From Planococcus sp. (in: firmicutes) (lineage in GTDB: Bacteria; Bacillota; Bacilli; Bacillales_A; Planococcaceae): 5,970 nucleotides of DNA. The stretch lies in contig JASKZU010000333.1 of assembly GCA_030147455.1 (NCBI GenBank), positions 1-5,970 of the forward strand, in the 5' to 3' direction. Positions 1 to 4,634 of the stretch are shown here, one piece after another. Below the pieces are notes generated by a model. That model worked only from the letters and a program-made list of their open reading frames with translations, made no database searches and was not told where the DNA came from. How positions within the stretch are numbered: the first letter of the stretch is position 1; each line of letters opens with the position of its first letter. Both the position numbers and the translations under genes were made by a program.

Positions 1-181
1 ATGTTTCTTTTCTTTTTAGTAGCATTTTTTCACTTTCCAGCAAAAAATTCATGAGATGGATTACAAGGAAAGGACGGCGAATTTTTGCATTTACAAATTT
101 AGGCCTTTCTCCAACTCTATGACGTAAAAAAGAGGAAATGAAATTCTCAATTTCTATTTGGCGTGTCTTCTCGTTTATCAT
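1..181 (-). CDS. MpsC/DUF2294-like protein, N-terminal part (cut by window edge)
   Basis: An open frame of 60 codons runs from ATG at 181-179 to the window edge without a stop. A GAAGGAG ribosome binding site lies about 9 bases upstream of the ATG. The peptide begins MINEKTRQIEIENFISSF and continues with RHRVGERPKFVNAKIRRPF at residues 20-38, then VIHLMNFLLESEKMLL at 40-55. This layout (helix, a G-x-x-P turn, a short strand ending in PF-x-V-x-L, then an F-L-x-x-x-E-K-x-L-L helix) matches my recollection of the DUF2294 family, now named after MpsC, a component tied to the Na+-translocating membrane-potential-generating system in staphylococci; B. subtilis YbcI belongs to the same family. Family members are usually about 110-130 residues, so roughly half is visible. 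Whether this copy works with an MpsAB pair cannot be judged because the downstream side is outside the window. The family call is from memory of motif shape, so moderately sure. Confidence 0.6.
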   Translation of the reverse strand, partial: MINEKTRQIEIENFISSFLRHRVGERPKFVNAKIRRPFLVIHLMNFLLESEKMLLKRKET

Positions 182-275
182 GGCTGAAACTCCTTCAAAA
201 GTTTTCTTTAAACACTGAATTAAACAAACAGGGATAGGAGTTGCACATGATTTGCGGCCTTAGTTAAATTCTTAT

Positions 276-304
276 GATAAATATTCTACTAAAAAATCTA
301 TCAA
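276..304 (-). promoter_or_regulatory. possible promoter of the MpsC-like gene
   Basis: On the minus strand a TTGATA box (304-299) is followed by AT-rich DNA with TATTTA at 15 bases or TTTATC at 17 bases. It lies about 95 bases upstream of the start codon of the MpsC-like gene and downstream of the terminator at 325-372, where an independent promoter would be expected. The -35 match is good and the -10 match is mediocre. Confidence 0.3.
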
Positions 305-324
305 AGATATGCTTGTTCTGCCAT

Positions 325-372
325 AAAAAAGAAAAAAGCCAAAAAGAATCCTAAATGATTCTTTTCGGCTTT
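325..372 (-). terminator. Rho-independent terminator, minus strand
   Basis: A 16-bp stem is formed by 335-350 and 357-372 with a 6-base loop (351-356). The one irregular pair is G-U when read as minus-strand RNA but A-C when read as plus-strand RNA. On the minus strand the stem is followed by a T-rich run (TTTTTT, C, TTTTTT); on the plus strand it is followed by TTGTTAGCAG, which is poor. This fixes the orientation: it ends transcription arriving from the right, beyond the broken acetyltransferase, and insulates the MpsC-like gene. Confidence 0.88.
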
Positions 373-577
373 GTTAGCAGCATTAGTATCCGCAACATTT
401 GACCTGAAATTGTCTATTTTTTATAACCTTTTCAAATCTTATTCTAAAAAAATTAGCTTTTCACTCAGAAACGCTATTGTTTTCTAAGTAAAATTAGCTT
501 ATATCATTTAAGAAGCTAAGTAAAGAACTTCAGAACAGGTTTTGCCTACCTGCTTATGAAAACTAAACTGCCTATTA

Positions 578-1042
578 TTAAATCAGACGCTTCTTTAAAT
601 CTATTCTCTTATAAGTATGTGTATAAGCCTTTCCGTCTTCATTATAATAAAGCACGTTCTTCTGATAAGGGGCTGATAAAGCGTAGTATCCTAAACTAAT
701 TAAAAGCATCAGCATTTTCGGATTTTCTTCAGAAGCTACACCGACATAAATTTCTGTATATCCCGAGTTTTTTGCCAGACCTTCACGATATGCTATCAAT
801 GCTTTTCCTATGCCGCTTTTTCAGTGATCAATTCCTACATATAAGTCACTGAGTTTTGGGGATTTACTTCCGCTCCACTTTAAAACTCCAAACCCTAAAA
901 TCCGACTTTCCTGTTCAGCAACCACAAAGCAGAAGTCTTTCGGGCTTTTTTCAAAATAGTGCTTAAACAGATCTTTATTATTCCTAAGTCGACATAAACC
1001 ATACAAATCGCTTTTTTCTGCCAATCTTATTTGGTAAGCCAT
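578..1042 (-). pseudogene. GNAT family N-acetyltransferase interrupted by an in-frame TGA
   Basis: From ATG at 1042-1040 (GAGG 7 bases upstream) the frame reads MAYQIRLAEKSDLYGLCRLR, the usual start of a GNAT protein, then a strand VVAEQESRILGFGVLK at 40-55 and DLYVGIDH at 66-73. Codon 74 (823-821) is TGA. The same frame then continues without any indel as KSGIGKALIAYREG up to TAA at 578, passing EIYVGV and a Tyr-rich C-terminus. Without the stop the product would be about 154 residues, normal for the family. The TGA sits at the Arg/Gln position of the acetyl-CoA motif (Arg/Gln)-x-x-Gly-x-Gly/Ala, followed by K-S-G-I-G. A CGA to TGA transition is the simplest origin. The truncated 73-residue product lacks the cofactor-binding loop and cannot be an active acetyltransferase. 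A GTG at 1105 in the same frame is a less likely start because the extra 21 residues do not resemble the fold. Alternatives are sequencing error or readthrough. The substrate is unknown. Confidence 0.85.
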
Positions 1043-1179
1043 TGCTTTACCTCGCAGTCCCTTTGGTAGCCATATGTATTTTGACTTTATACTCGCTGCT
1101 GCCACAAACCACTCAAGAGCCTATTTTCCTGAAGATGATCCAAACCTGTTTCGGGCTGTGTCTGCCGTAATTTTAGTAT

Positions 1180-1593
1180 TCACTGATTTAAAGCAGCTAT
1201 AAACGAATACAATTCTCCTGATTCCAGTTTATAAGACCGATTTGCGTCTTCTATGTAGAGCTCTTGTTGATTAATTTCAATGTGATGCACTTTTTTTGAA
1301 GTGTGTAGCGTTAAGGTATATTCGCCTAATAGAGCATTCGTGAAAAAGGACTTCTTCGTTTCTTGGCGGGAAAAGATCTCCACCAGCTCTTCAATCTCTC
1401 GTTCCTGTAAAGCATATATGTACGATTCTTCTTGAGGGTAATGTTCAATCGAAGTCACATTTGCTGATAGAATAGGCTCTTCATCAGGTATTTTATCCCG
1501 CTCTGCAAGAGATAGAGTTGCATTGAATGTCGCTACTGCCCAAACGACGATTAACAGCATGAAAGCAGCAAGTAAAATGGCTATGGTTTTCAA
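1180..1593 (-). CDS. small membrane-anchored extracytoplasmic protein A (unknown function)
   Basis: I chose TTG at 1593-1591 as the start (137 residues) because a purine-rich AAAAAAGGGGGGG ends 4 bases before it and the peptide then begins with a typical anchor, MKTIAILLAAFMLLIVVW. A GTG at 1617 in the same frame would add eight residues (MQQKRGGK) but has only a weak binding site. One transmembrane helix spans about 4-23 with a short basic N-terminus, so the rest should face outside. The outer domain (about 44-137) has a charged helix at 62-76 (ALQEREIEELVEIFSR), strands EYTLTLHTSKKVHHIEI at 91-107, a RSYK motif at 119-122 and a closing helix. The same order is found in the neighbour upstream (1630-2076), suggesting tandem paralogues. 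The folds loosely recall small secreted Bacillota domains such as DUF5301, but I cannot assign a family. The gene follows its neighbour by 36 bases and is probably co-transcribed. Confidence 0.75.
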   Translation of the reverse strand: MKTIAILLAAFMLLIVVWAVATFNATLSLAERDKIPDEEPILSANVTSIEHYPQEESYIYALQEREIEELVEIFSRQETKKSFFTNALLGEYTLTLHTSKKVHHIEINQQELYIEDANRSYKLESGELYSFIAALNQ

Positions 1594-1597
1594 TTTG

Positions 1598-1610
1598 CCC
1601 CCCCTTTTTT
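1598..1610 (-). promoter_or_regulatory. G-run ribosome binding site selecting the TTG start at 1593
   Basis: Read on the minus strand this is six A followed by seven G, ending four bases before TTG at 1593. It supports the TTG start over the in-frame GTG at 1617, for which this run would instead be coding (K-R-G-G). The homopolymer is prone to length change, which would alter spacing for the TTG start or shift the frame for the GTG start. Confidence 0.55.
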
Positions 1611-1629
1611 GTTGCACAGGCTGAAGACC

Positions 1630-2076
1630 TTAGTTATCCGAAAACAGTCGACGAACGGTTTGGTGGAATTGACTCTCACCGTATTTGTAACTTCTCGATG
1701 AATTCACATCATCATTTGCAGAAGAAAAGCTGATTAAATTTTCACTTTCATATACTTGCACCTGATAATTTCGGCCTGCATTCGTTTCAAGAAAAATGAC
1801 GTATTCCGTATCCAGCGGACGAGTAGCAGAAAACAAATTCACCCTCCGCACCTGCATCTGTTTCAACTCGTCGATAATCAGTTGATGTTCAGATCGATTT
1901 AGTTGATCGATCATTCCACCAGGGTTATCAGACTCAACAGCTGAAATTCTTTCTACTGCGTCCAAGTCCAATTCGCTCAATACACCGTCTTCGACAGAAG
2001 TTGAATTAAAATAAAAGAATAAACCGATGCTTAAAAATAAAGCTAGAGATAAAATATACACATAAATTCTTTTCAT
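1630..2076 (-). CDS. small membrane-anchored extracytoplasmic protein B (unknown function)
   Basis: ATG at 2076-2074 is preceded by AAGGAG at a spacing of 7, giving 148 residues; an in-frame extension to 2103 has no comparable site. The protein begins MKRIYVYILSLALFLSIGLF, a basic N-terminus plus one transmembrane helix at about 5-23, so the remainder is predicted outside the membrane. The outer part has an acidic linker (29-40), a helix SEHQLIIDELKQMQ at 62-75, strands EYVIFLETNAGRNYQVQVYE at 91-110, RSYK at 128-131 and a final helix ending LFSDN. Helix, E-Y-x-x-x-L-x-T strand, RSYK and end helix appear in the same order in the downstream protein (1180-1593), so I infer a duplicated domain. 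The domain vaguely resembles DUF5301-type proteins, not assignable with confidence. It lies 120 bases after the lipoprotein gene with no good terminator between, so the three genes may form an operon. Confidence 0.78.
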   Translation of the reverse strand: MKRIYVYILSLALFLSIGLFFYFNSTSVEDGVLSELDLDAVERISAVESDNPGGMIDQLNRSEHQLIIDELKQMQVRRVNLFSATRPLDTEYVIFLETNAGRNYQVQVYESENLISFSSANDDVNSSRSYKYGESQFHQTVRRLFSDN

Positions 2077-2196
2077 ATCGCCGCTCCTTAAGCAGTCGAA
2101 CACCTACGAGAAATCAGGGCCGGTATTCAAAATGAGATGCCCGGTGCTCATGCTGCACTCTTTTTTCATGGCATTGGACAAGTTGCACTCAACAAA

Positions 2197-2703
2197 TCAA
2201 CCTTCTGTATGAAATTGTTTGTACCCGTCCCAATCGTATATGGCTTCTTGTTCTTGACCGTTAACGGTAAACGTTATTCTCGCAGCACGGGTAGGATCTT
2301 TTTGTATTTCGCCGGTTCTAAGGACCAATACGATTCTACCGGTCCCGTCGATCTCATAGCCGTCAATGTCTTCGATTGCTCCGACATCATGCCCCTCTGA
2401 GTAGACGCCTACCTGCTTTAAAGGATCGGCCCCGTAAACTTCATAAGCGATCCCATCTTCTTCGAAGGTCACAGGTTCGTGGTGCTCTTTCACTAAGTCA
2501 AAAGAATTGATCGTAACCGCCTCTTCTCCTGTCCATTCAATTTCATGAACGATTGAGTAGGTAGTATGAGCTTCGGCCGAATTAAGATAGAGATTGTCCA
2601 GGAGAAACTCACCGCTCTCTGTGCTTTCAACCTCTTCAGATTTACTGCATGCAGCCAGCAGCAAAACGCCGACCATGACTGACAGTACCCCTAATCGCTT
2701 CAT
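2197..2703 (-). CDS. secreted lipoprotein of unknown function
   Basis: ATG at 2703-2701 is preceded by AAAAAGGGG at a spacing of 9; in-frame upstream starts (2769, 2712) place no binding site correctly. The 168-residue product begins with MKRLGVLSVMVGVLLLAAC, a classic lipoprotein signal peptide: Lys-Arg, hydrophobic core, and lipobox L16-A17-A18-C19. Cys19 should be lipidated and the mature protein held on the outer face of the membrane. After a short Ser/Glu-rich tether (20-31) comes an acidic domain rich in predicted strands, with SIVHEIEWTGEEAVTINSFD around 49-68 and RIVLVLRTGEIQKDP around 122-136. The sandwich-like strand pattern resembles immunoglobulin-like lipoprotein domains, but I recognise no specific family. 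It is separated from the gene upstream by a strong terminator, has its own likely promoter at 2781-2810, and may lead the downstream anchor-protein genes. It could be a binding or sensory partner for them; that is inference from position only. Confidence 0.85.
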   Translation of the reverse strand: MKRLGVLSVMVGVLLLAACSKSEEVESTESGEFLLDNLYLNSAEAHTTYSIVHEIEWTGEEAVTINSFDLVKEHHEPVTFEEDGIAYEVYGADPLKQVGVYSEGHDVGAIEDIDGYEIDGTGRIVLVLRTGEIQKDPTRAARITFTVNGQEQEAIYDWDGYKQFHTEG

Positions 2704-2780
2704 TGTATCCATCCCCTTTTTGATTCCCTTATAATTACCAGTACCCTCTTTTTTCTCCATTAAAATCATAGTTGCCTTTT

Positions 2781-2810
2781 ATTTTATACTGTGGGCTTGC
2801 AGACAAGCCC
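2781..2810 (-). promoter_or_regulatory. likely promoter with overlapping palindrome before the lipoprotein gene
   Basis: Minus-strand TATAAAAT at 2788-2781 is a good -10 box about 78 bases before the lipoprotein ATG. Immediately upstream, 2793-2810 is a perfect inverted repeat with 7-bp arms (GGGCTTG / CAAGCCC) and a 4-base centre. The palindrome covers the spacer and part of the -35 zone, and no good -35 box is seen at 16-18 bases, as expected for an operator or an activator-dependent promoter. It lacks a T-run on either side, so it is not a standard terminator. Confidence 0.45.
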
Positions 2811-2818
2811 CTGTCCAT

Positions 2819-2848
2819 AAAAAAAGAAGAGCTTTAAAAAGCTCTTCT
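2819..2848 (-). terminator. Rho-independent terminator of the P-loop gene, overlapping its stop codon
   Basis: An 11-bp perfect stem (2825-2835 with 2838-2848) with a minimal loop is followed on the minus strand by seven T (2825-2819). The last codons and the TAA (2836-2834) of the P-loop gene lie inside the stem. The plus-strand exit is CTCCAAAT with no T-run, so it acts only on the minus strand, separating this gene from the lipoprotein cluster. Confidence 0.92.
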
Positions 2849-3376
2849 CTCCAAATAGCCCATAACCCTTTCAACGCGTTCTTCGACCGACTGAACGCCT
2901 TGGATTCTCAGTACTGGACAAGACAATCCGGCCATCCATTGTTCATGCAAGGCTTTGCTCCTGACTTTTGTACCTGCATGGTCATATAAAGCCGCCCACT
3001 CCAGAAAAGTTTGCGACTCTGCGAATTTGCTGCCTCCCACTAGCGCTTCATTTCCGTACCGTTCCACTTCCCGCTGCTGCAATCTTGCCATCCTCACTTC
3101 TGGCGGAACCCATAGGAAAATTACCAAGTCAAAGCAAGGCATAAAGCAGTCTCCCCAGCCCGTTACTGACCCCGACAAAATCCATTTCTCGTTTTGCACT
3201 AAATCTTTTCCCAGCACTTCTTTTCGTTCTGGGACAGGTCTAGGTTCTGAGAATTTGGTTGCCCAAAAATAATCATCTGTATCCAAATGAACATGCGGCA
3301 AAACTTGTCCCAACGAATGACCAAGTGTCGATGTTCCCGCACCTGCTGCTCCTAAAATATGAATTTTATTGTGCAC
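2834..3376 (-). CDS. P-loop NTPase, adenylate/shikimate kinase-like, with Thr for the Walker A Lys
   Basis: GTG at 3376-3374 is chosen because AGGAGG (3387-3382) lies 5 bases upstream; an in-frame GTG at 3397 would put that site inside the gene. The product is 180 residues and starts with a strand and phosphate-binding loop, KIHILGAAGAGTSTLG at 4-19. The loop reads G9-A-A-G12-A-G14-T15-S16-T17, so the lysine of GxxxxGK(S/T) is Thr15. Then come LDTDDYFW at 31-38 (substrate-side acidic motif of small-molecule kinases), WILSGS at 65-70, a Walker B-like strand FDLVIFLWVPPE at 82-93, and an Arg-rich lid RMARLQQRE at 95-103. It should bind a nucleotide and may phosphorylate a small cytosolic substrate, unknown here. 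I recall small Bacillota kinase-like proteins with GSGTST or GSGTTT loops, so this is probably a family trait and not a lesion. Single gene, own terminator. Confidence 0.85.
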   Translation of the reverse strand: MHNKIHILGAAGAGTSTLGHSLGQVLPHVHLDTDDYFWATKFSEPRPVPERKEVLGKDLVQNEKWILSGSVTGWGDCFMPCFDLVIFLWVPPEVRMARLQQREVERYGNEALVGGSKFAESQTFLEWAALYDHAGTKVRSKALHEQWMAGLSCPVLRIQGVQSVEERVERVMGYLERRAF

Positions 3377-3608
3377 GGCGTCCTCCTGTCTAAGCACTCA
3401 CAAGCAAAAAGGCTTTCTATTCTTTTAAAGTTTATATACTGTGCTGGCATCTCTGATTGGTTCGTTTTTCACGATTGATTTATTCCAAAATGAAAGTTCG
3501 TTTATAGTATACTTGAAGAAATTGATAAAACTTCCATATAGCGGCCGCCAGTTTTTTTCAAAACGCTTTATTTCTGCTTAATGTGCATTAAGAAAGGGAG
3601 GTTCTTTT
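3377..3608. promoter_or_regulatory. divergent intergenic region between P-loop gene and membrane-protein gene
   Basis: This 232-base AT-rich region must hold promoters for both genes. For the plus-strand gene, TTGAAG (3513-3518) with TATAGC 18 bases downstream (3537-3542) is a weak candidate. For the minus-strand gene, TATATAAAC near 3440-3432 is -10-like but has no convincing -35. Other visible items are the palindrome AGTATACT (3506-3513), the 8-base palindrome GCGGCCGC (3541-3548), striking in AT-rich surroundings, and the inverted repeat at 3577-3592 reported separately. Confidence 0.4.
3577..3592 (+). promoter_or_regulatory. 16-bp inverted repeat abutting the ribosome binding site of the membrane-protein gene
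   Basis: CTTAATG-TG-CATTAAG has perfect 7-bp arms. It ends directly before the AAAGGGAGG ribosome binding site (3594-3602) of the gene at 3609. As DNA it could be an operator for a dimeric regulator; as RNA the two-base centre makes a tight hairpin unlikely, though a shortened stem could sit next to the ribosome site. It lies downstream of the candidate promoter, so a roadblock-type repressor site is plausible. Inference only. Confidence 0.35.
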
Positions 3609-3893
3609 ATGAAATTAACGGTCACTCTTCTGCGTTTTGTCTATCTTCCTGCCGCTGGTCTTTTCATTCTTTTTATGTCTTATTGGTTCGCAAGCGGTTT
3701 TATATCAGAATACGGGCCTGATGCACCTGCTATTATTTTCCCGCTCTGGCTTATCCCCGGCGCAGTATTCCTGCTCGGTGCAGCCATTCAGTGTTGGCGA
3801 AAATACTTTTGGTTCGGAATAGGCATTACGTTGTTTTCGTTTATCCTGTTCTTCTCGGACATCATTCCTTACCGAGCAATCAATCTTTTTTAG
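3609..3893 (+). CDS. small three-helix membrane protein of unknown function
   Basis: ATG at 3609 follows AAAGGGAGG at a spacing of 6, a strong site. The 94-residue protein is almost entirely hydrophobic, with predicted helices at about 10-29 (FVYLPAAGLFILFMSYWFAS), 41-62 and 66-83, joined by a short acidic loop SEYGPDAP (33-40) and a basic turn WRK at 63-65. The positive-inside rule places the WRK turn in the cytoplasm and the acidic loop outside, so the N-terminus would be inside. It is rich in Phe and Trp and has no catalytic motif; I recognise no family. It is the only plus-strand gene in the window, stands alone, and runs tail to tail into the Nudix gene with 19 bases between stops and no hairpin terminator visible there. 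Confidence 0.8.
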   Translation: MKLTVTLLRFVYLPAAGLFILFMSYWFASGFISEYGPDAPAIIFPLWLIPGAVFLLGAAIQCWRKYFWFGIGITLFSFILFFSDIIPYRAINLF

Positions 3894-3912
3894 TCGAGTT
3901 CTGCTGGTTGTT

Positions 3913-4431
3913 TTATTTGGTTTTTTTCATGGCGCTCTGGAGAATGGCTAAATCACGCTGTTGGATAAAAGATCCTATGTAGTTTTGCGGCCTGTCATTG
4001 GCCAGCTTTTTTTCAGCTTCAGCCAGCGAGAACCATTTCAAGGAGATGCCATCCTTTTTTTCTTTGTCTGTAAACGAAGGCTGTTCAATATCACCCACTG
4101 CACTGGCCATAAACGCATAAGAAATCTGGATTTGATTGAACCGTTCTTTATATTCAATCGCAATTCCTAGTAGCTCCACTGCTTCTATACGGGCTCCAAC
4201 CTCTTCTAAAACTTCCCTTTTCAAAGCTGCTGTTGAATTCTCAGTTTCTTCAAACCCTCCGCCTGGCAACTTGTGGTATTGTCCGTTTTCAATGTGCAAT
4301 ACGGCAATCTCATTTTCCCCATTTAGAACCACTGCTCTCGAAGCTTTTCTCAATTTGTAAAGCTGATCATTGCCGGAAACTTCATTTTTATAACCGAGCA
4401 GTCTGTCATCTATTTCCATTATTACTTCCAT
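3913..4431 (-). CDS. Nudix hydrolase
   Basis: ATG at 4431-4429 follows AGGAGG (4445-4440) at a spacing of 8; a second ATG at codon 5 has no better site. The 172-residue protein carries a near-complete Nudix box at 58-80: G58, E64, R72-E73, E76-E77 and G79 fit G-x5-E-x7-R-E-U-x-E-E-x-G-U, with Ala80 in place of the last bulky hydrophobic residue. The Arg and Glu residues bind the metal ions used to hydrolyse nucleoside-diphosphate-X compounds. KLPGGG at 54-59 leads into the box as usual, preceded by strand RAVVLNGENEIAVLHIE at 32-48, and W-F-S-L near 133-136 closes the domain. An N-terminal extension of about 25 residues precedes the fold. Substrate cannot be predicted; such cytosolic enzymes range from house-cleaning pyrophosphatases to coenzyme hydrolases. 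It is monocistronic, with its own upstream region. Confidence 0.93.
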   Translation of the reverse strand: MEVIMEIDDRLLGYKNEVSGNDQLYKLRKASRAVVLNGENEIAVLHIENGQYHKLPGGGFEETENSTAALKREVLEEVGARIEAVELLGIAIEYKERFNQIQISYAFMASAVGDIEQPSFTDKEKKDGISLKWFSLAEAEKKLANDRPQNYIGSFIQQRDLAILQSAMKKTK

Positions 4432-4460
4432 CGTTCGATCCTCCTAGGCAGGAATTTTTG

Positions 4461-4489
4461 TTTATAAACATAACCTTAGTCGGAATAAA
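4461..4489 (-). promoter_or_regulatory. possible promoter of the Nudix gene
   Basis: On the minus strand TTTATT (4489-4484) and TATAAA (4466-4461) are separated by 17 bases, about 30 bases before the Nudix ATG. The -10 matches 5 of 6 positions and the -35 only 3 of 6. This would give a short leader containing the AGGAGG site. Confidence 0.3.
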
Positions 4490-4634
4490 AAATGTTCATT
4501 TAATTTGTAGAAATATGCGTTTAGAGAAATCATAAGAACGGTGAACAAGGACTTTTTTTAATATTTGCTATCAAGCTTTCAGTTGAAACAAAGAAAAGGA
4601 TACGATGATAAATACACATCCCCAAAACTTCTTT

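Larger units (their letters stand above)
182..577. other. non-coding stretch between MpsC-like gene and broken acetyltransferase
   Basis: Nearly 400 bases without a credible gene on either strand. It holds the possible promoter at 276-304 and the terminator at 325-372. The right part (373-577) is AT-rich, with a weak 7-bp hairpin at 534-540/548-554 (no T-run) and an 11-base direct repeat (AAAATTAGCTT near 449 and 490). The longest ATG-started minus-strand frame next to the terminator is 15 codons with a poor ribosome binding site. About 205 bases separate the acetyltransferase stop from its presumed terminator, so this is either a long 3' untranslated region or hides a small RNA; nothing further can be shown from sequence. 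Confidence 0.5.

Noticed and set aside
359..410. 15-codon minus-strand ORF just before the terminator at 325-372 as a leader peptide
   Set aside because: Weak ribosome site, no regulatory codon run, and the next gene is separated by the terminator and its own likely promoter; chance is more likely.
1080..1115. TTGAGT ... TATAAA upstream of the broken acetyltransferase as its promoter
   Set aside because: The spacing is 19 bases, longer than usual, and the -35 is only a partial match; the gene may instead be read through from the cluster upstream.
2104..2196. Hairpin between lipoprotein gene and anchor protein B (ATGAG / CTCAT) as terminator
   Set aside because: Only a 5-bp stem with no T-run, so not a credible terminator; the genes are left as a possible operon.
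2137..2400. Plus-strand open frame of 87 codons opposite the lipoprotein gene
   Set aside because: It lies mostly opposite a gene with signal peptide, lipobox and ribosome site, and has no domain or good ribosome binding site.
3541..3548. GCGGCCGC as a cloning scar
   Set aside because: An 8-base palindrome can occur naturally, and flanking DNA is uniform with no vector or linker sequence.
3556..3572. Catabolite-repression (cre)-like sequence around CAAAACGCTTTA
   Set aside because: Only the central part fits; the flanking TG and CA positions mismatch, so the match is within chance.
4233..4535. 100-codon plus-strand frame running from the Nudix gene into its upstream region
   Set aside because: It is antisense to the Nudix box for most of its length and shows no ribosome site or recognisable protein features.
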